From assembly GCA_028673005.1 (NCBI GenBank), contig CM054116.1:132285547-132349546 (forward strand): a stretch of DNA of 64,000 nucleotides. The letters run 5' to 3'. Both the position numbers and the translations under genes were made by a program. The notes under the pieces are model-generated. The model had not been told where the DNA came from and did not search any database. It saw nothing but the letters and a program-made list of their open reading frames with translations. This stretch comes from Tanypteryx hageni (Eukaryota > Arthropoda > Insecta > Odonata > Petaluridae). Positions 10,447 to 22,000 of this stretch are shown here, piece by piece (the first letter of the stretch is position 1; every line of letters starts with the position of its first letter).

Positions 10447-13400
10447 GTAAGTAAGCACAATGTTTTGCACAAACAAGCAAGATAAATCATATATAAAGTG
10501 TATCGGTACTTGGGACCAGCGGAACAGGATTGCGAAACAGGCAACTGCCTAGGGTGCCAAAGATTGAGAGGCGGAAAGAAGAGTCAATGATTTGATTTCA
10601 CAGCACTGTATATGTGTGTGTCTGTATTCTTTTCTTTAAGTAATGTATACTTATCATTCATCTTTGATTGATTCATTTTGCTATATTTTTTACATGCATT
10701 TGTGTTGTATAAACCTTTATATTCAAAATGATTTCAATTCCTCTTCAATGCTGTGCACTACCCCAATCCTAAAAGTATAAGAAGAACTAGCGGTCTGAAG
10801 ATGTTGGCGTACCAACTAAAATATGAGCCTAAAGTTATGATTTGCTTAATCTCTTGCTAAAAAATTATCATCTTAATGCCCATTTTTACCACTGTTACTA
10901 ACCATAAAGCTTTTTAATGTGGAAAGATATTGTTATTAGTAATTATGAAAAAAATATTTAATAATAAAAACAAGCTTTAATTAATATTATATTTAAGTAA
11001 TACCGGTGCTTATAGACATCATTGTGTAATTACTAATAAAAGTAATTTTCAACTGTTAGATTTTTAGTCACATTTATATTGGGGTAGAGTGCCAAAAAAT
11101 TGTTTGCCAAGAGTGCCAAACTGTCAGTAGTACAAAAACGAGATGGAGCATGCAGATGATTCAACACGTACAGCAGGTTACAATGTTGCCAGTTGTCAAG
11201 AGCAAACAGCGAGCGCCTGTGGCATATCATGCATCATGCATTGCTTTCTGAGCAAAAGCTTATGCAGGCTGCCGGTTTGGCAGCAATGTAACGTGTATTT
11301 CTCTCTCTCACTCTGCGCAGTAATGTTGACTCACCTGACTTTGTCGTGCTGTAAACTATATTAGGGGGATACTAATGTTTAGGCACTTTCAGATGAGCTG
11401 GAGACAGGACGATATTATGTGTGTAGGACCTTGTGCATAACTGCCTAGACAAATCAAAAACCTCATAAATGTCAAATAATGCAGCTGCTATAAAATTACA
11501 TAGAAGTCTAAACAAATATTTAAGGTATATGTATTTCTGATTGTGCTACAAAATACAAGCTGACGGGTTTGTAAATGTGGAAGTGTTGATGTATTGCAGC
11601 ATTTTTGTGTTCCGAATCTCCCAGCAGAACAGGAAAAATAATTTCTGATCAATTAATTGAAAATATTGCTTGATGAGATAAAAGGATGGAAAAAATCATT
11701 TAATGGGTGGTGACAGACTTTCAAAATTTATTTTCTCTTTATCCATTCATTTCAGTGAACAGTTTTCTCAGGATGCCAACAAAAGACAAGATATTAAGAG
11801 GATTAACTTAACTCTAAATGTGAAGGCCATAGCTATTTACAAGCCCTCATTATTCTACAGTAGAACAGTTTGAATGTGTAACGTTCCTTAATTTCCAGAG
11901 CAGATCTGTGATAAATGCATAAAAATGATGCTATCAAATAGTCAAGCAGTGGACTTGAAATTTCTTAATTATGAACGAAATGTGCGCGTGTATTATTGGC
12001 TAATCAACCTCTTCTTGGATTATTATAGCCATAGCTCCTTCCACACTGAACACACTCACAGAGAAGGAGGGGATCCCAGTGAGGGCTCCTCAAACCACAC
12101 AAACAGGAGGTCGGATCACCTTGGAAAAAATCCTACCTTCGCAGGATTCAGGCCTGCTGTGTTTTCTTTGGGGAACCATATTTCAAGTACTTTACTACTA
12201 TTTTTTAATGTTTATGTTATTTTGTAATAGCCTTTTGTCTGTGAATTAATAAATAATAATAAATCTTTTATTGCAGGTTCAGAATGTCTCAATTAATTTT
12301 ATAACAAAAACTTCATTGTTGAGGAGCAACAGCTAAGATATTATGATGAATTCTGCTCAAATAGAAGGGAAAGGGGTAATCCATCACTGAAATATTAAAC
12401 ATTCAGGATGTACAGTGATGCTTGAACTCCAGGGAACTTCAATCTCCTACCTGAATCAATAATGCTAAGACCACAGAGGCCAACACGTTGTCTTTCAACT
12501 GGATATCCAGGACAATTGCAAGTCAACTTTTGAGAACCTGCTCTAAATATGATTTCAAAGAATCTCCAAGCAGCCCAAGTGTTAGTGTTGCTGCTATGCT
12601 TGAACAAGTTTTGCTTAATTTACTTATATCTTTTTGTTAAAAACTAAAAATTGTGTTTTTGGTAGCATGCAGTGCAGTCATTACCTAAGTTCTAGCCACC
12701 TGTGGTTCAGAAACATCAAGTGTGAAATGCCTCCATACTTGAGCTTACCTGGTCAGAGATGTGGATTATATTTAATGTGACTGAAAGACTGTGAAATGCG
12801 CTCATACTGTAAAAATAAATAAATAAAATATCCAATACCCTGTCTTTTATTCAATTTTACTGTTTCTTGAATGCTGATATTTGCTTTACCTGCTTCACAC
12901 TAAGATTTAAATAGAATTAAGGATTTAGTAGCTTTTCACCATAATAAACGAGCTGTATACATTATCTGTCTTACGAAATTCCGCAGATAATTAAAAACTG
13001 TTTATGCAGGAGCATTTCCTCTTTTTAAGAATATAATTGTTTTTAGCATTCAGTGGTTTTTTATTGTTCGGTTTTACAATTCTTTTCAGATCTGAATAAT
13101 TTGGATATTGAAACAGTGTTGCCTTTCCAAAACTTAAAATATCTGTAGAATCAGAAAGAAAAATCTGTAGAATTATCTGTTAAAGGAATATTTATGCTCA
13201 AATTTTGTTTTATATATATAAATTTAGGAAAAACTAAACACGGTTATTTTACTTGCTTTACTAAAGAAATAAATCAGTTTTTTATGATAATAATTATTTA
13301 TTAATGGAAAAAGAAATACATCTGTTAGGAATATATAATGCAACTAGGTATGGCAATAAAACTAAATGGCTCAACCCTAAATGAAAAATATGTAAATCGA

Positions 13401-13645
13401 TAAAATATTTTTATGAATACATATGATGAAAAAGGTAAATGAAAATTTTTAATTCCCTCTAATTTACTACAACGTGATTTAGGACTATACTTAACGATTA
13501 TATTTCTCTCCTGCCTTGATCGATCTCTTTAACAGTGACTTTCTTGCATTAAAATTATAACGATATGCATTCTTTATGAATTGTTTTGTAAATATTAAAC
13601 CTGCATTAAGGAGAATATCTAACGTAAGACATTACTAAGGGTAAA
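10447..13645. other. Upstream DNA of array gene; nothing firm
   Basis: AT-rich. The stretch near 10548-10560 (gggtgccaaagattgagagg) and the block at 11090-11120 look like decayed hAT DNA. A minus-strand segment at 12472-12605 has a tagcag acceptor-like start and an attcag/gtagga donor-like end with an open Cys-containing frame, but I do not recognise the product. No other coding signal was found. Confidence 0.45.
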
Positions 13646-14040
13646 GTGTTTACGATAGTCGCAGGTAGGTGTTGTAGTGATGGCAACAAAAAAAATAGTG
13701 CTTTACATATCTCAAACAAAACATTATATGGAAAATGTTTCAAACATAGGTTATTGAAAATGAAATTTCCTACAACTTTTATTCCAATACATATATACAC
13801 TCATCAAATATTAAACCAAATATTTCAAAAGAATCTGATGTGGCCGCCACATTACTTTCTCCATGACTAATATTTCGAAAAATTACAAACAGTGGTTGTG
13901 GCAGCTAAAAAATATGGTTTTTAAAAATGTTTCGAACAAATGTTGTAGAATATTCAATTTCCTGCAACATTTATATACCCATACATATACCCATTGATAT
14001 AAAATTTCCAAAATTTTGACAGTTTATATTTATCAAAGCT
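13646..14040 (+). repeat. Dispersed repeat, about two tandem modules
   Basis: Two degenerate modules, starting near 13665 and 13890, each run from a ggca-rich start through aaaatgttt and atttcctacaacttttat-like blocks. The same series of motifs occurs on the minus strand at about 55890-56075. This identifies a dispersed family of unknown origin. Confidence 0.5.
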
Positions 14041-14484
14041 TTCACTTTGTTAAAATCTAATACAACAATGCATTTAATATTGAATTCACATACACATAAC
14101 ATTTAAAAGACAAAAGTAATCAATTAAAATCTTTTTTAACACTTAGAATATACCTAATCATACTTTTAATTCAAAGTTTAGTATAAAAATTTAGGTCTGT
14201 GCGGGACCTTCTACTAGAAAGTGTAGTTAAATTGAGATGTGCTAGTATATCATTATAGGAAATATCGACCAGTGAAATTACCATTTTAAATGGCAATCGA
14301 TCTCAGAAATTTCTGCTGGACTCATTCCATCATGTGGGAGTCCATTTCATAATATGGGCTCCAATTGACTGAACAATACTCCAGCTGACTGCGGACACAC
14401 AGCAGTGACAGCAAATAAATTAGTAAAATCAGTTGTATTCCTGCATATAAATCCAAGAGATTCCATTGCTGCATTTGAAATATA
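14041..14484. other. AT-rich flank, nothing recognised
   Basis: No coding or structural signal was seen before the left part of the Tigger-like element. Confidence 0.4.
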
Positions 14485-15540
14485 GTAGAAGCCCTCATAA
14501 CTGACCTTCGCTTAACCGACTCGCTTGATTAACTGATGTTTTATGCCCCTAGGTCTGAAATCCACAGTCGAGTGCAACATTTTACATAAAACGACTAGTT
14601 TAAAAGAGTTTAAACCATTCCTTTCCTTACGCATGAATCTCACGAGTTGTTCTTTGTGCTAAAATGTTTCTCATTACATAGTAATCCAGTCTAGTACGCA
14701 TCTGCTGTCAGTTGTCCCACATACTAGTACTGTTCATTGTTATTTTAGTTATGATATTTAATCAATATAAAATTATGTATATATATATTATATATTCATA
14801 TTTATTTATAGGATATGGGTGAGATAAGAAAGAGAGTGGTTGTTTCCATGAAAACTAAGCTTGATGCTCTGGAGAGAATTGATAGGGGTGTGTCAGTAAG
14901 ACAAATTTCTGTGGAATTAGGTGTTGGAGAGACAACTGTGAAAGACTGGGAATAAAAGCTTGAATCAAGAATGATTTTGCAGTCAGATTGCAACACAAGT
15001 GTCTTTATCTTCCCATTCAACATTAAAGAAATCAAAATTGGAAATTTTAGAAGATGCATTATGGCTGTGGTTTATGCAAGAAAGACATCATGGAATTTCA
15101 ATCAGTGGATCCATACACAAGGAAAAGGACCTAACCCTAAATCAAAAAATTGGTGGTGCGCAGAAATTTACTGCAAGTAATGGATGGCTTGGACGTTGGA
15201 AAAAACGTCATGGTATCCATGTATTAATCATCACTGGAGAGAAGTTATCGTCTTATCAGCATGCTGCTCAAAAATTTCTGCAGGATTTAAGAGAGCTTAT
15301 CGACCAAGATAAATCAGTTGGAGGACAACTCTGCAATATAGACGAAACAGGTCTAAATTACAAAATGTTACCAACAAAAACGATGGCAAAAAAGGATGAG
15401 CCTGCAGCATCAGGATACAAATAATCCAAAGAAAGACTCATGTAGCTGCCTGCAGCAATGCAGCTGGAACTCACAAATTGCCACATTTATTGTTGGTAAA
15501 TCAAAAAATCCCAGAGATTTTAAAAGTATAAATCGTTTGT
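14485..15540 (+). mobile_element. Tigger/Jerky-like pogo element, decayed
   Basis: The left end, gtagaagccctcataactga, followed by cttcgcttaaccgac resembles Tigger-type termini, but no matching right terminus was found. The element is therefore truncated or the right end is beyond recognition. It carries the transposase remnant described separately. Confidence 0.55.
14815..15530 (+). pseudogene. Tigger/Jerky-like transposase, broken
   Basis: ATG at 14815 opens a CENP-B/pogo-type helix-turn-helix segment (RGVSVRQISVELGVGETTVK), which stops at TAA 14953-14955. After a frameshift the second DNA-binding region follows (ALWLWFMQERHHGISISG, then GWLGRWKKRHGI). The start of the DDE catalytic domain is then seen as NIDETGLNYKMLP with the first Asp in place. 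A stop at 15422 and the absence of the second and third catalytic acids show it is dead. The copy 2 version is at 35155-35870 with the same lesions, so they predate the duplication. Confidence 0.8.
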
Positions 15541-15885
15541 CTTCACCAGTTTACTACCACTACTACTAATTGAGTCACACCACAAGAGTGTAGATTTACT
15601 GTGTGAGAATACTGGTATTGTGGTATTATGTAACTTGGAGTAGGATATACACTGGAAAGATGTGCAGCAAAGAGATTAGCAAATTCCTGAAATGAACATA
15701 ATACCACAATCTACTTGTATTCGATGGAATGGAATCTTGAACACAACTAGTATAGGAGAGGTAACAAACTTTTGACAATGAGTCCCATTTAGCATGAAGA
15801 GATGCAAAAGAATTGTAATCTACACCAGATCTACTTATTTTAAGCTTCTTGTGGGTTATTTTCTTATCATATATTAATGAAATTA
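15541..15885. other. Between Tigger and LINE remnants; nothing recognised
   Basis: Short repeats of tac/act near 15556 and no coding signal. Confidence 0.4.
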
Positions 15886-16764
15886 ATTTTTACTAAACCA
15901 GTTGGGTAAGTGGGATGATCCATTCTCGTGTAAAATTTCAGGAACATACAGATTAATGGTATTATTTTCAAAATCATAAAAATAACAAACAGAATCATCT
16001 AATTGTTTTTCAGTCAATATAAACCAATCTATAGAGATAAAGTAATCTATCATTGCAGAATATTTTCCTTTGCTAAAGTTGACAGTTTCAAAATTAATAT
16101 CTACACGTGGGGATACACCTACATGAAGTTCACACATAAGAGGAGGATGATAGGCATTACACGGCAAAAGTCACATCAACATCATAAGCACTGTTCAATG
16201 AGCACTTTTTAATATCTGTTAAACACAAATCCAGAATCTCGCCATATTGCTTGGTAACTAAGTTTTTTGTACAAAATTCAGATATTGGCAGTGAGGTAAA
16301 CTTCAGGAAAGAATGTTGACCAATTATTACCTGGCAAATTGAATCGCCACACATAAGCGAATGGGCGTCTGTACTCAAATATGCAAGACGCTTTACTTCT
16401 TCGCGATATTTTTGGTATATGCCTTGGTCAGATTTGGGAGAAATGTAAACACATCATTAAATAGTTTAAGAGATGGAGATGACACCATGAGAAAATTGTA
16501 TCCAATGTTACACGAGGATGTAGCTTAAAGTTGATAAGATTTTAACATAAAATTAACACCAATTAGCACTCCACCTTCCCTTTTCTTAATACAATCACCG
16601 CAATCAGTTCTCTAAATTTTATAAATAAAAAGTGCCTATTGGGAGTCGCATATATCGCGTGTTAGCCAAGTCTCATAGAATAATATGATATCACACTCGA
16701 TATTAACAGCTGAAATACGCATGTCCTTTAATTTTGTCCGCAAACCGCGGACATTCTGTTAGTA
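15886..16764 (-). pseudogene. LINE endonuclease region (jockey-like), broken
   Basis: Minus-strand reading begins QNVRGLRTKL, passes IECDIILFYETWLTRDI and REGGVLIGV, and continues to YGEILDLCLTDI and ENNTINLYVPEILH with WFSKN at the end. This order is characteristic of the apurinic endonuclease and linker of jockey/CR1-type LINE ORF2. Several stops and at least two frameshifts are present, and the reverse transcriptase is missing. Copy 2 has it at 36226-37110. Confidence 0.7.
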
Positions 16765-17879
16765 TGCGGAAATATTAGTTACAAATTTCTTAAATGTTTA
16801 TCTATCACTATTTTGGGAACAAAGGAGTAATCTCCGCTCTTCATAACATTTTTATAATGACGACAGTTTATTGATTTTAGTAGGATTGTCGATGTAATTA
16901 TTTAATTTTGAGTCATGTTCTATTCCAGGCGATATTTTAAGCATGTAAACAATTTTAAAAAATCGTTCCACCGTATATATGAAAATAGTTTTTAACTTGA
17001 ACGAGAATTTCTAAATTTATTTAAAGTTCCTTTAAAAATGAAACCAAAAGGAATGTATGATTTTATAAATAAATTTAAAGTTATTTTGATGTATACAATA
17101 TCAACAAAATAAACATTAAAGAAAGACTAAAATAGTATAAAATTCTAGATATTGTACAAGGAGACGCTACGGACTGTAACTCACAGATTCGGTTCATCTT
17201 CTACCAGTGGAGAGTGTTGTTCAATATCTATAAGAATACCTTTTCGGAATTTCGAACCAATGGCTTTAACTTTAAGAGAAATAATTAATTAAAAAGTGCA
17301 AAAAAATGGACCGATTTTCAAATGCTTGTAACTTCGCTATCTCTGGAGTCTCTATGCTAGAGATAACGCTTAACATAAATCTCGCGTCCCGTACTTTTGG
17401 CATTCGAGACTCCCGCTTGCGAATTTTCTTCTCCTGCAAAATGTCCTTTTCCCTACAGCTTTTTATATCCCAATCTTCAGAAAGTAATTGAACACTTCTA
17501 ATTTCTTTACGCAGGGGAATTACTTTTAATTAATTAATAATTATCGCTCAATTTTATCTGGTAATTAAAATTAAGCATATTATTTTTGTAAGCCATTAGC
17601 AGCATTGTCATTTTAAAACAATAAAAAACTTGTCGGAATAATTTAAAGTTAAAAAGAATAATATTACCTTTATGATTCACTACGTCACTCATTAAGGAAA
17701 CTCCTCCCGTAGTGGAGTGTGTTTAACAGTAAGGCAATAAATAACACATCAAACAGCCACTTGATTTAAACTCTCATACGAGACCGTTTCATTGTGTCAA
17801 ACACTGGAAAAATCTTCGGTACTTGTCCTGTGAGATAATTCCCTTCCTTCCTTCATAATTCGCACATTATACAGAGGAA
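16765..17879. other. AT-rich upstream DNA, no gene seen
   Basis: No recognisable gene. A short open frame at 17306 has no family resemblance. Copies 1 and 2 differ more often here and in the preceding 500 bases than elsewhere in the unit. Confidence 0.45.
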
Positions 17880-18150
17880 CCGAAAAGCTGTCACACACTC
17901 GGTGGAAATCTTTTCCTACTTGGGCCGAGCTCCCAAGGATAGCTTTCGTTGCGAAAATTGAAGTCCCGGGTTTGATTCCGGGGAATATCCTTCCAATTTG
18001 ATTTACATGGGAAATCTGAAACCCACCGAGCAGGGAAATTTTCTCTTGCACATTAAAATATCTTAGAATTGTAATATCGGAGCGGGATTTGCACCGTTCT
18101 CTGAGAGAAGGAATGGAGATTCTAATTTTTATCGTAAAACGCTGCTTATC
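17880..18150 (+). repeat. SINE-like dispersed repeat
   Basis: On the plus strand: gccgagctcccaagg, then a perfect T-arm-like cccgg/gtttgatt/ccggg, then the shared body ending in a gattctaattttt block and a gaatttcgcgtaaatactg tail. It is the same family as 3715-3985 (minus) and 53735-53990 (plus). It sits about 0.8 kb upstream of the array gene's start codon. Confidence 0.5.
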
Positions 18151-18912
18151 CATCTTATTTCTTCGAATTTCGCGTAAATACTGCCGTTTTTATCACTCAT
18201 TACGAGGGTGTAGCCATATGAACAACTATTGATGGACTCGGATTCGGAATAGTCTAATAAATACACGTATTGTTTCTGTCGCACGAAAATACGCGTGTTC
18301 AATTTAATATCCCGTTCGAATGTATTTGTCATATTTTATAACGTTCAATTATGAAATTTGAGAACACAAGGAGCAACATATCTGCGGTGATTTTAAAGCT
18401 ATTAGAGCCAATATAAGTAGGTATTAAATAAATGATTAAATGGAAAGCTCGCATCGTTAGTTCTGTTTGGGTCGTCTTATTATTATGTTATGCAGAGACA
18501 TACTTTTCCTTCCTGTTTGTTGTTGCCAACGAAAACAATCTTCGTAACCCATGAAGTAAACAAGATCTAATTGTAAGTAATAACTTTTATTTTCTTTATC
18601 GCGCCTACTGAACATATTGATTGAAAGGAAATGGATTATTCAGGACGAAGAAGTGAACTAAAATACGTGTAGTTTCGTTACGTTTACCTACACTCAGCTT
18701 TTGTAAGTCAAAAGACATAAATAATTTACGACGAAGGAATGAGCGTGAGTGTAAAGATTAACGTACTTCATCTCAAGTGAGGTATGTATGAGTTAAATAA
18801 TAATTCAATTTTCGATTGTTCTATCGCAAATTCTGTATTTCTTTGGCATCGCTTCTGATATGTCCTTTAGCAGTGCTTAGAATTTAAATTTATCTTGTTT
18901 TCTAAATTGATT
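18151..18912 (+). promoter_or_regulatory. Presumed promoter and 5' UTR region of array gene B
   Basis: This stretch lies between the SINE and the first in-frame ATG. An in-frame TAG about 45 bases before the ATG limits the open frame. I see no convincing TATA box or initiator, so the transcription start cannot be placed. The role is inferred from position alone. Confidence 0.3.
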
Positions 18913-19042
18913 ATGTCAAACAATGGAGGCTTATTTCTTGTGTCGTCTCTGTTGGCCGTTACCGTGGAAACCACACGATTCAGAACTAGTTCATTCTTGT
19001 TGAAAAAACTAAAGAAGACGGAGCGGAATATGAGCGGGAGAG
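18913..19042 (+). CDS. Array gene B, exon 1
   Basis: Forty-three codons plus one base, ending at donor gtaatt. It begins MSNNGGLFLVSSLLAV, which could be a weak signal peptide or an uncleaved hydrophobic patch, then a basic stretch LLKKLKKTERN. The alternative start ATG at 19030 leaves only MSGR. Identical in gene C. Confidence 0.5.
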
Positions 19043-22000
19043 GTAATTAACTTGTTTTTCACCAATATTATTGAAAATCTGGCATATTTCAGAACTCGGA
19101 ACGTAGCCTAGCTCAGTTGATTAGTGGAATTTTAATTAAATGCATGGTTACTTGTCGTTGCAATCAACGATCGCTATTCTAGCCCTAATTTCATCGGTAC
19201 ATTTTGATTCACTCGTTATCATGCTAGCAAGGTGCTTTACTTTACGATCTGAAACTGGTTCCGATGGCTTTCCAACTTACGTTCAAGTTATTCCTTTCTC
19301 CATATCCAAATCAACTTGGATTTTTTCTCATTCGTTTCCTAGGATAATTTTGCTTATTTAACCTTAGCTGTGTCCGTCTGTCTTTCGAAGCATTCGTCCT
19401 CGCTACAAAGACTAACTATTAATGCTTACACAACCAGTAAATAACTTATATAATCCTATCTCCTACAACATCTTGCTTAGCTTGAAACCATCAAAGTAGG
19501 CTTACGAGTTAATACAAACTATAGTTTTAAGAAATTCTTTTCTTTTTGACAATCTTTGAATAGTTCAAAATGTAAAAGAAAGAGCAAAGCCGTCGACATA
19601 CGTTAAATCCGAAATTCTTTTCTCATTTGTGTCGGCAGATTTTTATGATGGGTTAGCGAACGATGTTGCCCTAGGGCTGGCAATTTTTTTATCCTGCCTG
19701 CTCCTGGCGTTCTGGGTATGGGAGGTCATTAGGCGGTACTGCGTCGGGCGCAGAAGAAGATGGAATGTTGAAGACGGCGTGCCCGACGTGGTGCATGATA
19801 CCGCCAATTTGCCTGTAAGTATAATACGCGTATACTTGCGATTACATTCTTCTTCTTCTCTTATCGTATAAACCCTTCTAGTGGGTTATTTTATGTTGTT
19901 ATTAACAAAAATGTTTCTGCTCTGATCCGCCTTCGGATCCCAAAGTATCATTTATGTATTTATTTATATATATTGAGAAACTTCGTCAACCTCACTTCAT
20001 ATCTACATAATTACGTCAACTCATCTTGTTGTTTTCTTATTCAGAATGAAGAGATTCCACGAGGAATCCTCAAAAAACATCAGGACCAGCAACACGTGAG
20101 TGTTTATCACCATGTTCTGATTTTTCTGCATACATATTTACTCTGATGCATGAGTGGTGATGGTGCCAGTCATAGATGAAAATCTTTTTCTCTCTCATAG
20201 ATTTTAATGTATTAAATTATAGCTCACTTCCCAAAACTTGTTAAGATTGATAAGATTGTTAGTATGTCAGCTGATACTACCAATAGGTAGTAACATTGGT
20301 GGGGATTGCCATCCCGGAGGGATTTTCTAATCCCGGGGTTACGGGATTGTGAATTTTTCAATCCCGGGATCGAGGAAAAGTGGTGGGAAATGAAAAACAC
20401 ACAATATTTTTAAACAATAATTTTGATCCATACACAGACATGAAATCATCATATGCAGTTATGGAAGTAATATCAAGTTTTCACAAAATTTAAGTAACGT
20501 CAATGAAAATAACTTTTTATCAGCAGGTAAAACTAAAATCAAACACGTATTTTTGGAGAAAATGTAAAGGAAATTTAAATAACTAAAGTAGCAATTGTTG
20601 CGGTATCTTAAATTAAATTAAATGGATTGCATTTATGTAAATTAAACGGTACTATTAGATTAAGGTTCTCCTCACTTAAAAGCTATTCACAAATTTCTGA
20701 AGTACGCCCTTAAAAAACAAAGTGCATCTAATGTCGGGTCACTCATTCTTGATCTGTATTTATTGCACAGCATCCCTGCTGATGAAAAAGCCCTTTCTGA
20801 TTCTACACTAGTAGGAGGAATAGCTAGCAACTGCTGGTAAAAAAACTGCAGATTTTCTCATTTACGTCCATTTTCACGGAAATCCTTTTGCTAGATCATT
20901 TGAATTATAGCAGGAGGATTATTTCTTGAGAGTAACTAAACATTGGGCAATGACCGAATCGAGTTCTTTCTTTAACTTCTCTGAATATGATGTACCAGTC
21001 TCAAAACGTTCAGATGCTGCCGTTCGCTTAGTGTGTAAGTCATCATTTATAGATCGGCTTCTTGATGCTGATGAAACTTGCTCTTCTTTCTTGTGCAGTG
21101 GTTCACATGTTTTACTAATATTACAATAACATGTACTCGGGTTTTCTGTAACAAACATTTTTATGTTCGCTAGTGATGGCACAGAAAATATATTATCACG
21201 AGCCTGTGACCCGTACTGAAGATACCTCAATACCCCTGATAACTTTGTTCGTCTCTTCATTATTTGATTTTTCATATTATGTCCTAACTCTGTATTCACA
21301 TCATTCAGTTTCTTCATCATGATTTCCAACGCTGTCTCACGCGTCAAAAGATTTGCATCTCTTCGGCAAAGAGCTTCCATAGCAATTTTCGCTGGCTGCA
21401 GTGTTGCAAAAATAGAAGAAGCAAGTTCATGTTCACTCTCACTAAATGATATATCGGAATTCAGATCGATTCATTATGCAGGTTTTAAGCAATATAAAAC
21501 GTTCGATCATTTCAACTAAACTGTTCCAGCGAGTTCTTATATCCATAACAAGTGATTTTTCCTCACCCTATTGTTCGATTACATATTTCTGAAGGAATCT
21601 CTCGTTTTTTGCGAGTGATTTTCTGAAGAGAAGAACAGTTTTCCTTATTTTTTTAATCAATAACTCAATGTTTGTTTCTGATAGTTTGTACGCACCTCCG
21701 CCTTCAAACGAATCATCTTCGTCTGTTTCATCACTCGAGGAAAAGGATTCATCACTTGATTCATGTCCTTCCGATTCCGCGAATTCCATTTCTTCTTGAT
21801 AATATTCATTCTTCTTTAGGTTTGCCACACCCCAAAGGATATTTTTCATTTTTTTCGTTGTTCTTATTTTCCAAGAATGATGACATATCATAAACTCAGA
21901 TAAAAAGCAGTAATTCTCATTGAATTCCAACGACTTATATATTTTATTATACATCAAATACAATTTAATAGTTGGCGCCACCTGATAGCAAAAGCAAATA

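Larger units (their letters stand above)
1..20358. repeat. Tandem array unit, copy 1 (left end cut by window)
   Basis: This segment recurs almost unchanged 20,358 bases downstream. The offset falls to 20,353 after a 5-base indel near 3445, to 20,344 after the C-run near 8640 and to 20,340 after the AT repeat near 9580, then rises to 20,346 after a 6-base indel near 16590. Small indels and scattered substitutions distinguish the copies, so they are not simple sequence echoes. The window opens inside a hAT element about 59 bases from its left terminus, so at least part of another unit is likely to lie to the left. It contains the 3' exons of gene A and the first three exons of gene B. Confidence 0.95.

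Noticed and set aside
17797..18153. 118-codon minus-strand frame (also at 38143)
   Set aside because: Its content is the antisense of the SINE-like repeat; similar strings arise from the other repeat loci.
19105..19130. tRNA-like A-box (tagctcagttgattag)
   Set aside because: No B-box or cloverleaf follows at the right spacing; it lies in intron 1 and is likely chance or an old fragment.
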